Assembly (NCBI GenBank): GCA_003255065.1
Contig: QAOA01007176.1
Location: 35,571 to 99,570, forward strand
DNA length: 64,000 nt
Direction of reading: 5' to 3'
DNA from: Cercis canadensis
Lineage: Eukaryota > Streptophyta > Magnoliopsida > Fabales > Fabaceae
Shown: positions 12,791-24,654 of the stretch, one piece after another
Numbering within the stretch: position 1 is the first letter of the stretch
Layout of the letters: every line of letters starts with the position of its first letter
Program-made: the position numbers and the translations under genes
The notes under the pieces: model-generated
Told to the model about the DNA's origin: nothing
What the model saw: the letters and a program-made list of their open reading frames with translations, nothing else
Database searches by the model: none

Positions 12791-15659
12791 AAGTATTTTT
12801 ATATTAGTGAAAATAATGAAACACAACACCAAACTCTAAATTCAGCATTTTAAATATAAGACAATCAGGCTTCGACCTAAGATAATGACCCTATACACTA
12901 TTAGTTATTGAACTTCCACCAATAATCTCAGCTTCTAAATCCACATCAAATATCCTACCCATTAGCTGAGATATTTACTGAGATTTTTTTTACTCATTAT
13001 TTTTGGTGTTATATTTTCTTCTACAATATTTTTTATTCGTTGATATTTTGTGGCAATCCAATTAGTTATGCTGAAATTTATTTTACTTATTATTCATTGG
13101 AAATTTAATTAACTTATACATGAAATATCTTATCATATAATAGTAGCAAGTGAAAATTTCATTACTAATCTCTGTCACACTTATATTATGTACAAGAAAA
13201 TTAGTGTGTCATACACTATTAGTAAGTGATAATCTCATGCACAATTGTTCCCTATTCTGCCAAGGGAACTTGCTACAGAATAAATATCCAATAGACATAT
13301 GCAACACAACTCATTTCATAAATAAATTTTGAAAAAAAAAATATCTTAGCTCAAAACTGGTCCAAAAATAATTTTAACTTATAATCTGTTATTGGGATTA
13401 TAATGAATGGTTCGAAACAATTACAAATTATCTACCAAACGGCATATAACCGAGTGATACAAAGGTCGTCCTCAAGGCTTATGAGATTTGTGTTCAAAGC
13501 CATAGTCGTGGCAAAAGTACCAAAAAAATTACAAATTATCCAGACACCATCTAATCCTGGGAAATTTTATACTTTTGGAACTGTCCTAACATCCCTACAT
13601 TCAACTTTCTGGTATAAACATGAAATTATTCCAACTATAACAAGTGTTGTCTTCATAGTTGTTGAAGATACCAATTGTGGATACTTCTCCTTCATGACCT
13701 GCAACATATCTACATGAAACTGTGAATGGTTCCTCTTCAACGTAATCTCCAATATTAGTAAAAAATTCAAGCTTGGTGCGATGAGGTGCAAAATTTCAGT
13801 TGAATGTTGAAGTGATATCACAGAGCAAGCTAGATTTTGTTTGAAAAGGGAAAGAAATCACTTTCAAGGGACTTAATTTATGAAGGTTATGTGACTTGTT
13901 TACATGATAATTTACACCAGAAATGCCAAAGAAAGGGAGACCAGAGAGAAAGTAAATTGGATATTATATGTTGGTTAACCAGATTCACCATCTGGACTCA
14001 TTGGTGTAAATTTTGCAACAGCTCCAAGAGGTAAGGAATACTCAATCAGGTCAAAACCCAACAAAAAGTTCACATCATGTACATCAAGGAAAGAAAATTA
14101 AGCCCTATATTTGAACAATAATTATGACCCTCGCTATAAGGCGGTGAAAAAGAAAGTGAAATACCTACTTGGCAATTTTAGAAGTCCTCAATGCTTCAAG
14201 ACCATTTTCACCATCCCATGTTGATGAACAAGTTTTACACCACTCATGCTGCATCCCTCAGTTCCTGCAGTAACAATTATTTTGACATTTGTTACCTTTT
14301 AGGGTGCTGAAATTGGGAAAAGAAAGAAGCATTATAAGGGAAAAAATCCTTAACCGTATGCAATTCGATAGTACCAAGTTAGCAGCAATTTTAACTTTTA
14401 AACCCATCTTTATTACAAGTTTCAACATGTTACAAGAACAATGCAAAAGAACTGAGCATGTAGATGCATAATGAGCAACACAGTATGCACATAAAAAGTT
14501 TGGAAGAATGGATAGTGCTTCTCCAAAAATGTACAAAATATTCTCTACATCAAGGGTAAAAATTAGAAGCCTGGATTTTTATTTTTGGACAAGGGGGGGA
14601 ATGGGAAAGAAAACAAGAATTCACTAAGAAAGGTAGAAGATACAAGATTGAGGATGAAAAACTGTCAAAGCATAAATACAATGAAGGAAGATTACAATAG
14701 AACCCCCCCAATCACACTGAACATCAACAAATGGAATCCCCTAAAACAAAGTCATATGCTGAGCACCGAAAAGAAGTAAGGTCAACAAACTCTATCCTAT
14801 AATAAAACGATAGTAGTATTCTGACTTCTGAAAATTCTAGATTTCCTCCCATTTCTGGAATCTATAGTACATGTTTATTGATGATGAGAAAACAAATGGA
14901 CCATGACAACCAACATTTCAATACCATAGAAAGATTCCAACAACAAATTTATCACCTGCCACACCCGAACCCAAATCAAAAAAGACAACTGCTGCTAACA
15001 GAGTAGCATAGAATGGCAGTAAAGGAAACACAGAAGAAAATAAGTACAGATTGTTGATGTTCACCAAGGTACCTTGTTTCACTACAAGAGTCAGTTACTG
15101 ATAAAGGTTCTTTCCTCCCCAGAAGGATTCACCAACAGTAGTGTTACAGAAAGATATCAAAGCTACACAGCAAGTATACATAGATCATGTCCATAACCAG
15201 AATGCTCAATGTCAAGCCTTCATATTTAATAGGTATGTATACAAAAGGTAAACATCAGGCAAAATCCTCTTTGGTCAAGGTATTCTCAGATAAGCTGTCA
15301 CAAACAGAAAGTCTCTGCATAGATTTGCCACATGAAAGCAAGAGGAAGGAGTTTTATTTCCTTTATTAAACACACAACCACAAAGCAAGCATGCGCACAT
15401 GCATGCACAAAATGCAGAGCATCACAAAAGAGAAGCATACACATATATATTCTATATCCATGAGAAGCATATTCAAATTAAGTTAACTAAAAAAAAAAAA
15501 AAAANCACAAATTAAAACACAATAAAAAGGGGAAAAGGAACAGAGAGAATTTTGATCAAAATGACAAAGGAAATTATCCGAGAAAGCAAATAATTAATTG
15601 AGTTAATTCCCCTCAAGTTCGGGAACTTGAAAAAAAAGAAAAAAAAAAAGATACAAAAG
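12791..15659. other. intergenic DNA without recognised genes
   Basis: Only short frames without recognisable domains occur. A lone N sits in a poly-A tract at 15505. The segment 13400-13850 is less AT-rich than its surroundings and may be a decayed element, but no family could be assigned. Part may be 3' flank of the PPR gene. Confidence 0.4.
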
Positions 15660-15912
15660 TGCAGAAAGACCTGCTTTCCAAGCAAGTGCTTGCCAGACAG
15701 TGTTTAATAACCAAAATGCCTCTTAGCTCTATGTAGTTATTTCATTTATATATGTGATTTTTTTTGTTTATATTTAAACATGATAACCACATACTAAACA
15801 AAATAACTACACATTTTACACATGATAATCACATATATCAACAAAATAACCACATAGTACTGAGAGGTATTTTGGTAATTTCTTACGGTGTGACGGGCAC
15901 TTGCTTTCTACA
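15660..15912. mobile_element. MITE-like element with imperfect terminal inverted repeats
   Basis: About 250 bp that folds on itself. The left part reads 'accaaaatgcctcttag' then 'tatgtagttatttca', and the right part carries the inverse 'gagaggtattttggtaa' and 'aaataaccacatagta'. The outer ends (tgcagaaag and ctttctaca) are also inverse. A target duplication is not clear, so the superfamily is open. No coding sequence. Confidence 0.6.
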
Positions 15913-16474
15913 CCTCTAATTAATTCAAAAAATATTTGTGTGACGTTTCACTTTCCAACATACAAAAACACACACCAGAAGACTAGAATAAGAGATTTAG
16001 TTTTTAACTTATTGATTCCAAACCTTCTAGGTACAACATTTGTTCTTTAAAAAAAAAATAGCTGGGAAAAGAGAAGCACAGCTAGACCATGGATTCAAAG
16101 CAATAATTTTCTTTGCCGTTTAATGTAGAAGGCACTAGCATAGGTAGAAGAATTATAAAGTTATTTCAGGACTCTGTCACTGAATGGATTAAATAGTTTA
16201 TATTCCCATGCTAAACTAATAAAACTCGATCAAATAATGTGATCACAAAATTTAAACACTAGGGACATTAAACTTAAGTATTGAATTATCAACTATTAAG
16301 TCTATTTTTACACACAGTACCTGGCAAAGAGGCTTCTTCGAGAAATTTTTAAATCAGATAATAAATTAATTCCCACAGTCCTGTCTCTTTTCTTCTACTT
16401 CCCTTCCTTTTCCATCCCTTCTAAGTTTGCATCAAGCACCAATGATTTGCTCAAACTTGTTTTTATTGGGATCA
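15913..16474. other. 3' flank of the PPR gene
   Basis: AT-rich sequence downstream of the minus-strand PPR stop codon. It probably includes the 3' untranslated region. Nothing else was recognised. Confidence 0.4.
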
Positions 16475-19102
16475 CTATTCACTGACTTCCACTTGATTCT
16501 TGGTCATGATTTGTGGGTTCAATGGAAGGTAAGGTTGAGGAACATAGCCCTCTTTTCTCAGCTCAAGAAGAAGAATCTTCAGAATGAAATAGATCTCAAC
16601 AGATTGTGGGTGACTTCCATCTGCAGCAGAAAACATATAGGTGGTGCTGTTGACATCAATCCAGCTGTATCCAGGTATCTTCTGAACTCCTCTTTCCTTC
16701 ATTAAACTTCGTATCTTGAGCACACTTCCCCACTCACCAGCATCTGCGTGTATATTTGAAAGTAACACATAATATCCTGAATTTTCTGGGTCTAATTCAA
16801 GAAGATGTTTTGATGCTAATCTAGCAAACTCAAGATTGCCATGGACTCGAGAAGCTCCAAGAAGAGTCCCCCAAACACCTGCATCTGGAGTGAACGGTAT
16901 GCTCTTAATGGTATCATATGCCTCTAGCAAACGACCAGCACGACCATACACATCTACCATACATGCATAGTGTTCCATCCTAGCAGAGATCCCAAATTCC
17001 TTAGTCATGCAATGAAAGTAGTGTATGCCTTCATTAACTAGGCCTGCATGGCCACAGGCAGATAGTATAACAAGAAAAGTAACATGGTCAGGGTGTATTC
17101 CAGATTCTAACATCTGATGGAATAGATCAAGGCATTCCCTAGGACAACCATGGTTCCCATATGCAGCAATGATGCTATTCCATGAAACTTCATTCTTCTG
17201 ATCCATCAGATCAAACACATACTGAGCTAAAGCTAGTTTTCCACACTTGGAATACATGTCCATAAGTGTACTCTCAACAAAAATGTCAGAACTAAATGCA
17301 CTTCGAATCATGAAGCCGTGTATCTCTTTCCCATAATAGAGTGCTGGCAAATTTGCACAAGCAGAAAGAGCAGCTGACAGGCTCACAGAGTCATACTTGA
17401 TTCCACTCATTCCCATTTGGCGAAAAAGATTAATTGCCATGTCTGGTTTCCCATTCTGCGAGCAGCTTGCAATCATTGAGTTCCAACAAACAGAATCTCT
17501 TTCAGACATTCTTCTGAAAAATTGATAACCAAGGTCCAGTCTTCCACATTTTGCATACATATCTGTGATAGCAGATCCTGCATGACGCATATTACTGAGC
17601 CCTTTCTTAAGAATGTAACCATGCAATTCCTTCCCTAATTTCAGAGAAGCTAAAGCAGCACAAGCTGGCAAAACACTAGCCATGGTCAGGCAATTAGGTG
17701 TCATTTTCTCTTGAATCAACCACCTGAAAATGTCTATAGCATCAATATTCAGCCCATGAAGTGCATAGCCTGAAATCATTGCTGTGCACACCGCAACATC
17801 AACAGTTGTGTTCTGGTTGAAAACATTCTGTGCAGTCTTCACATCCCCACCCTTGAAGTAGGTATCAATAAAAGCACTTTTCAAGTAGATATCAAAAGGC
17901 ACAGCATGTCGCACTATATAACCATGAATTTGCTTAACCTGTTTGACACTTCCTGATTCAATGACTGAAGGAAGAAAACTTGCAAAAGTGATTGAATCTG
18001 GTTTGACACCAACAGATATCATTGCATTAAACAAGGTTGAAGCCTCCTCTTTAAATCCATTTTGTACATATCCTGCAATCAACCCATTCCATGTCACCGT
18101 ATCAATCTGTGGCATCATACTAAACAACTTACTTGCAACAAAAAGGTTCCCACATTTTGAATACATGGCAAGTAGTGTGTTTGCCACCTGGGAATCAAAC
18201 TCCAAGCCACTACCAATAACAAGACCATGGAGCTGAATGCCAACATTAAGTATCCCTCTTGCAGCACATATTGACAAAATACAACTAAATGTTACTGAAT
18301 TAGGTCTACAGTCACATATCCTCATTTCCTGAAAAATTCCTATGGCATTGTTAGAATCTCCATTTTTTGCATAACCGTGGAGCATGACGTTCCACAAAAT
18401 GATGTCTTTCCTAGGCATTTTGTCAAATAGGCATCTTGCATCACTAAGAGAACCATTTTCTGCATACAATTTGATTAAAGAACTACCAACAAACAAATCC
18501 ATCTGAAGGCCCACCAATTGAATTGTATTATGAACCATCTTACACAATGGTAAATTATTTAAACCACCACAAGCTTTAATTACATAAGGAAATGTATATT
18601 TGTCAGGAAGAATTTTACTACCCAACATCTTAAAGTAAAACAACAAGGAAAAATTAAACCAGCGCATCATTGTAAACCCTCTTATCATCCAATTCCAAGG
18701 GAGAGCATAACACAGTTCAAGCCTGTAAAACATGTTTTTAGCATCCATGATGCTACCAGAAAGAACATACATCCCCAAAATCTTAGTACCTAGAGTATTA
18801 TTACTTACTCCACTGACAATGACCTGCCCGTGAATTTGTCTACCTTGCTGAAGCAGAGAGGCATCAGAGCAAGCCTGCAAGAGAGATGCAAATTGGTTTT
18901 CTAGAGCCTCTTCAGTGTTTGGCAACGACTCAAATAGTTTTGGTACAACTTTGCAACTTGTATGTATAAATTTGGTTCTCAAAACTGCAATCTTTGAGAA
19001 ACTTTTGCATACAGAGGATAAATTTCTCTTATACATTTTTCTTCCGTATTGAGAATCCAAGTGGGGGCGGCACACATACTTGAAGGCTAAATCAAATTTC
19101 AT
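16475..19102 (-). CDS. PLS-class pentatricopeptide repeat protein (At4g21300-like)
   Basis: An uninterrupted 875-residue frame. PPR proteins bind organelle RNA, and PLS-class members usually guide C-to-U editing in plastids or mitochondria. Tandem PPR helices run from about residue 65 to 750, with repeated signatures such as 'LLAMYSKCG', 'VTWNGLIAGY', 'DSVCWNSMIA' and 'VSWNSIIAAYG'. The C-terminus has the E/E+ region ('GYSWIDV' near 820) and stops without a DYW deaminase domain, so it would need a DYW partner if it edits. The basic N-terminal 60 residues could be a targeting peptide. The best family match from memory is Arabidopsis At4g21300 (similar length). It is intronless, as is normal for the family. 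The RNA target is unknown. Confidence 0.93.
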   Translation of the reverse strand: MKFDLAFKYVCRPHLDSQYGRKMYKRNLSSVCKSFSKIAVLRTKFIHTSCKVVPKLFESLPNTEEALENQFASLLQACSDASLLQQGRQIHGQVIVSGVSNNTLGTKILGMYVLSGSIMDAKNMFYRLELCYALPWNWMIRGFTMMRWFNFSLLFYFKMLGSKILPDKYTFPYVIKACGGLNNLPLCKMVHNTIQLVGLQMDLFVGSSLIKLYAENGSLSDARCLFDKMPRKDIILWNVMLHGYAKNGDSNNAIGIFQEMRICDCRPNSVTFSCILSICAARGILNVGIQLHGLVIGSGLEFDSQVANTLLAMYSKCGNLFVASKLFSMMPQIDTVTWNGLIAGYVQNGFKEEASTLFNAMISVGVKPDSITFASFLPSVIESGSVKQVKQIHGYIVRHAVPFDIYLKSAFIDTYFKGGDVKTAQNVFNQNTTVDVAVCTAMISGYALHGLNIDAIDIFRWLIQEKMTPNCLTMASVLPACAALASLKLGKELHGYILKKGLSNMRHAGSAITDMYAKCGRLDLGYQFFRRMSERDSVCWNSMIASCSQNGKPDMAINLFRQMGMSGIKYDSVSLSAALSACANLPALYYGKEIHGFMIRSAFSSDIFVESTLMDMYSKCGKLALAQYVFDLMDQKNEVSWNSIIAAYGNHGCPRECLDLFHQMLESGIHPDHVTFLVILSACGHAGLVNEGIHYFHCMTKEFGISARMEHYACMVDVYGRAGRLLEAYDTIKSIPFTPDAGVWGTLLGASRVHGNLEFARLASKHLLELDPENSGYYVLLSNIHADAGEWGSVLKIRSLMKERGVQKIPGYSWIDVNSTTYMFSAADGSHPQSVEIYFILKILLLELRKEGYVPQPYLPLNPQIMTKNQVEVSE

Positions 19103-19640
19103 GAATCAAACATCCTTTAATTCATCCTTTAAGCATAAACCCATAAGCCAAATAACATAAATGCAATACTTTTTTTCCTCTGCCCCTTCTCCCATTGACA
19201 CACAAAGCTATCTTCCCCTTCTCTCATTCTCTCTTCTCTTTCACCCACTCACTGCACCTACACCGAGCACCACCGCCACCTTCCATAGCAACCCAATTGA
19301 GCCCAAGCTCCATCGAAGATCCACTAAGACACAAAGGTCATGTTCAAATTCAACAATTAGGTCTTTATAATTCTCAAATTGTAGAATTTGGTCCCGAATC
19401 ATTCCCCTTAATAATACCTTTTGAACAAATATTTCCCTTAATAGGATAGTATAGAAACTATTTCCTTGAAAGGCGTAGTTTAATTTTTTATTAATTTTTT
19501 AGGAAGAGAGAGAACAAAGTGGTTCCCTTTGGTGGTCCTTTATAGCAAAATAAATTGCTAACAAGATGTAATCAATTTTTTGTTTGCTACTGAACTATTT
19601 TTTTAATATTATTAATTTTTTTACAAAAACAAAATCTCAA
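19103..19640. other. PPR gene upstream region
   Basis: Holds the promoter and 5' leader of the PPR gene read leftwards, with C-rich stretches near 19180-19340. No further gene was recognised; short frames here lack any domain. Confidence 0.4.
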
Positions 19641-20559
19641 TACAAGGCTCTAATACCAATATTAAACATACACTAATTTAATTTTAAGCATACATTATTT
19701 TTAACAAAGACAGAGAAATAATTTTTATAGAGATTGAAATCTTTTCAGTTTCGAGCTATAACAAGCTTAGAAAATATTTTTTAAATCTTACATGTGGGTA
19801 GTTCGTCCACCAAGCTTTGTCTATTGCTCTTCAACTATAGCACTTCTCTCCTACCTCGACTAGCAATCACCTTGACACTGCTACTTCTTCTTTTACTACT
19901 GGTTCTTCACAATATCAAGGATAAAACATGATGAAAGAAGGATTGCAGAACCTGTTCTTACTGAGTTTGAGGACTTTTGGAGATAATGGCTATGAATTAA
20001 ATTGCAAGAAAGCAACCGAAGATACAAAGGAATAGTTCTCTTTTATTGATGATAGCTAGTAAACTTACAGACTCTACTCCCTTTGGACTAAAGGAAGTTT
20101 TTAGAACATCGCTTCACTTAACATACTTAGCTTTCTTTTTCTTACACCTTACTCAACTCCGCCTTACAAGACGTAGTCCATTTCCCTTTTATAGACAAAA
20201 TAGCAGACTCCAAACTTTAGATTCTACTCTCTACAAAATAAAATATAAGGTTCAAGCACTTTGCATGATTGCTTAGGTATTGTACAAGAATTACATGACT
20301 CGACTGTTCCTTCACCTAATTCTACTATCTTACAAAGGTTTTGTCAGAGAGAAACTGATTTAGAGGTGGCAACTGATTGTGACAATTCATCATTCCATCT
20401 GATTCACAATGTTGTCCCATGCATCTGCATCAAATATGTGGTCATTCCATCCATGCTCATTCTCATGCACGTCGCCAAGTATCTTCATTATCATGCATGT
20501 TTCTAGGTGTTTCTTCATTATCATGCATGTTGCCATATGTTTCATAATCCATGAAAGTG

Positions 20560-21619
20560 CTATGTGTCACCTCAGTCCTTGCTCCAAAAAAGTCTTTCAA
20601 GGCTTCATGGCATTCCTTAGTCATTTCTACTGTTAAGTTGTCTATTCTTTTTGATATATCTGGCTTTTTTGGTTGTTTATCTAAAATTCTCTTCTCATTT
20701 TTCTTTGAAAAATAATTCTTTCTGTTGTTGAGAAAGTCTTCCAGTCTTTTTGCAAGAGAGCAAAATAGTGATTTACCAGTTCATGAGCTTTTAATAATGC
20801 GATAATTTTTTCATTAAGGTCTTTTACTTCTTTTTGACAAAATAGACTTGCAGGCCCCTCATTCTTTTGCAGTCTTACAATGTGAGAGCTTGGAAAGAAT
20901 TGAGTTTCTTCTCCCAATTCTAGAGGGAAACTGAATATTATCATAGTGAACTTTTGCCAATAGCAATGTCGTCTCTCCCATTTCAAAGCATCTTTAATAA
21001 TTTAAGGGAAGAATTTGAATAATTTGTTGATTTCAAAACCAGTGAAAGAAATTTTTCTAATTAGCCCTTGTTCAAACAGCCAGGCAGCTTGATATGAAGG
21101 GCAATCACCATCTATTATCCATCAATTATTTACATCTTCCAATAAACGATACATTCCAGGTTGATCTTGGCTTGGATTTATATTCAAGACTTCATAAGCT
21201 CGGAGCCATTCTTGCATAGGCGTTGGCTTTGTAGTTAAAATCTTTTCATGAATGTCAGATGACATGAATTTCTGCATGTTTTTAAGAACATCTTCCCGTT
21301 GATGTGAGAGTCACACCTTGTCAAGGGTTAATAAAGGAAAATAATAACCAGTAACATAAGAAACCTTTGCTTTATCTTTAAAGATAATTTTTTCTGATAA
21401 GTTTTCAATTTGAGCTTTTGCAGTGGAAACCATCCACAAATCTACATGTTCTGCTAAGTGGTTTATGCTTTCTTCAACTAATTTTATCCTTAAGACTAGT
21501 GATTCATCATCCATATTTGCTTCAAATTCTTTGGATAGAATCAAGTTCTCTAAGACTTTTAGCAACCTGTTTATTTTTCTCCATACTGAGGAATCAATAT
21601 GTATAGAAAGTTTTTCCAT
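20560..21619 (-). mobile_element. caulimovirid downstream frame region, fossil
   Basis: Minus-strand open stretches lie to the left of the viral RNase H. They have no domain I recognise, but their position after pol and before the primer-binding site fits an accessory frame of a caulimovirid. Broken. Confidence 0.45.
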
Positions 21620-21845
21620 TACCTAATAGGTTTTTTCAATCAAAACCTTTTGAGATCTTAATTTGATTCCCTCTATAAGTGCCATCATAATCTTTTTTGC
21701 TTCTTGGATGAGAGATTCCTCAGCCATTTGTTTAATCCCATTATTTGGCTTCTTTTCGAACTTGAAGGATCCATTTCCTGTAAAGTATACACAAGTTCTC
21801 TTGTTAGAGCATCATGCAAATAATTTTGCTCACCTTTTATGTGTT

Positions 21846-23351
21846 CTAACTTGAATCTGAATTGTTGAAACCATTGTTGTCATCTGAACAATCTTCTTTG
21901 CTGCATACACTATCAAGATTATTCTTAATAAAAGCTGTAAAATTTTTATTATCCGTCCTTATAAGGAACTCTTGAGGAGATAAAAATATTTCAAACTTTT
22001 CTATTCCTCTTTTAGCTGCTAATAACTCATTTTCATTACTGTGATAATTCTTTTCAGCTAGTTTAAAAGTGCCACTCGCATAGACGCTTAACTCTTCTTC
22101 ACCAGATTGCTTAATTCTTGCTTTTAATATAGCACTCCAATAGTTGTCAGAAGCATCAGTTTCTAATATCATGAAATCTTTTTCATTAGGTATTTTTAAC
22201 CTTGGAATATCCTTTACTTCTTGTTTTAGCTTTTGTATATACTAACTATCTTGTCTTGTCCAGCTCCATTCTTTGTTTTTCTTGTAATGGATTTCTTAGC
22301 ATTTTTTCCTCCATATGTTAAGCATCCTAAAAATCTTTGTAGCTGCTTTATATCTTCTATCTTATCAGGAAATTGATGTATCTTTTCTAGCACATGAGGT
22401 TGCATTTCCACCTTTCCTTGTTCTAAAGTTAATCCTAAGAACTTAATCCTACTCTTTTCTAATACCATCTTTTTCTCAGATAAAATAATTGTGTTCTTTG
22501 AATTTTTCAGCAACCTGCATTAAATGTTTTCTATGTTCATTCCGGTTTTTGCTAAAAACTAAAATATCGTTCACATATACTACACAAAATTCTCTAAGAT
22601 CTCGAGATATATTATCCATTCTTCTTTAAAATATTTGTGCAGCTACACTCAACCCGAAAGGCATAACCTTCCATTCATAATGTCTTTGAGGAGCACTAAA
22701 AGTAGTTAATGGTATAGATAATTCTTCCATTTTAATTTGCCAATAACTAGATTTACAATCAAATTTACTAAAAATATTAGCTCCTTGAATACTATTTAGG
22801 AATACTTCTTTATTTGGAAGATAATAACCATCAATTTTAATTGCTTGATTTAAGGCTTTATAATTTATAACCATTCGAGCCTTCCTTCTTTTTATTTCGG
22901 AATGATTTCTAACCATAAAGGCCGAAGGTTGGATTAGTCATTTCTCAAGGAGTTCTGCTAACTGTTCTTTGAATTCCTTTATGTCGTTTGGTCTATAAGT
23001 CATGGGTTTTACTCTAATTACCTTTTTTGGATCTATGAGTTCAATCTTTGCTCTGGCTTTATCTTTTTCCCAAAGTTTTAAAGGGTCTTCACTTAAGTTT
23101 TCTTTTAGTCTTACCATTATCTCTTCTAAGCTTGGAACCTTTTCTTTAACCATTTTTATTTCTTCTAAAATGTAATGATCATTTAGTTCTTGAATCCAAG
23201 TTTCTAATTCGTCTTCCTCTCCTATTTCTAGATTATCACCACGTTTACTAGTGGGAAACTCTGCTATTAACTTCAAGGGTAATGGTATATAACTAGAAAG
23301 TTTTTTTTTCGATAGTTTGAGGTGCAAAACCAATAATACACTTTTGCCCAA
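21846..23351 (-). mobile_element. caulimovirid reverse transcriptase and RNase H region, fossil
   Basis: The reverse transcriptase hallmarks 'MVINYKALNQ', 'FSKFDCKSSYWQIKM' and 'HYEWKVMPFGL' are of pararetrovirus type. 'FLGLTLEQGKVEM' and 'LQRFLGCLTYG' mark the connection region. 'ETDASDNYWSAIL' with 'RTDNKNFTAF' marks the RNase H domain. These phrases assign the element to Caulimoviridae rather than Ty3. The copy is broken. Confidence 0.85.
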
Positions 23352-23365
23352 CCCCAGTTAATAGA

Positions 23366-24654
23366 TGTTGTGTAAAACTTTAACGCAAGTATACGTTAAC
23401 ATTTTCAAGTAATAAAATGAGAGTAAAGTATCGTCTTACAGAGATTGTGGCTAATAAGTACCAAAATTAGTGTATTCTAATTTTATCTAGACAATCAATG
23501 AGTGAATATAAGTGATAATCCAAAGGCAAAAATACTAAATCAGTAGCGAGTAGAAAAATGGATGAGAAATATCTAGGGCTTTTGATTTCACCATAGCTAT
23601 TCCGATTTGCTATTCCTAATTCATTAAGAAGAAGAATATTCCTAATTGCTAGCCAAGAACCCTAAATTATTTATTAGCATTTTCCAAGATCAAACAAAAA
23701 TATCTCTAAGTTATGAACCTACTATATTCCTATGTGAATTGCGAATAACCTAGAAACTCACTTAATTCTTTGGTTTTCTTTAATTGACTACACAGGTGAT
23801 GGAGGTATATCCTTATCCTACATGCAACTTATGTTTTTAATCCCTATGATCTTTAATTGCAAATTATCTCCTAGTCTCATTGTAATTATCTAATCAACTA
23901 ATTAGTGATCAAACAATTAGAAGCATGAAGAATTAAGAAGAAAAAGACAATTAATAAAGGAGTTCTTGAATTAAAGAAATAAAAATCACAAATCTTCCTA
24001 GTTAGGCTACATCATAGCCCTAGAAGGGAATTTAGTTCATAACTATGAAAGAAAATATGATTACACAGAAATTAGACATAAGTACAAGAGAAAATGGTGA
24101 AAGAAACTCTTACTCTGAAAATCAATGATGAAATCCTTCAAGCTTGATCTTCCTTCTCTTCTTGCCTCTTGTGTAAAAATGTGTGGAATCCTAATTTAGT
24201 CTTTAAAAGTCCTGTTTATAGGTCCTAGGGAGTTTAAAACAAAAAGGAAATAAAATACATTAGAAATCCTAGTGAAAATAGGAGTCCTAGAAGTCAAATC
24301 ACAAGTTGGTTTTTGGAGGGTTGTGACCTCCGAATTGGGCACTACAGCCTCCAAGGTTCTGCCTAGAACATGAGTTTTGTTGAAGGTGGGCACTGCGGCG
24401 CCCAAGCTGCTGCTTGATCTTGACTTTTGCTGAATTCTGGAGGCTGTGGCGCCCAAGTTGCTGCCTCCATTCAATTTTTACCAAAAATCTCCTCTTTTTC
24501 ACATCGAATTACGCTTGAATGACTTTCAAAGACTTCTAAATTAAAAACCTATACAAGAAATATTAAAACATAAGAATTAAATCTAAAATACCCAAGAACA
24601 AGCAATAATCAAGCTAGATCAGTACAAGATAAGAGGTATAAATCCGACTTATCA
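23366..24654 (-). repeat. LTR of the nested Ty3 element (3' LTR on minus strand)
   Basis: Starts (minus strand) TGATAA and ends ACAACA. Its 24305-24654 part repeats at 28868-29257, including a C/G-rich internal stretch with several 'ggcgcccaag'-like phrases. The element body follows at its right. Confidence 0.7.

Noticed and set aside
13390-13850. Possible gene fragment on either strand
   Set aside because: Short frames with no recognisable domain or splice pattern; not supportable from sequence alone.
17943-18236. 97-codon plus-strand frame
   Set aside because: Shadow of the PPR coding sequence on the other strand.
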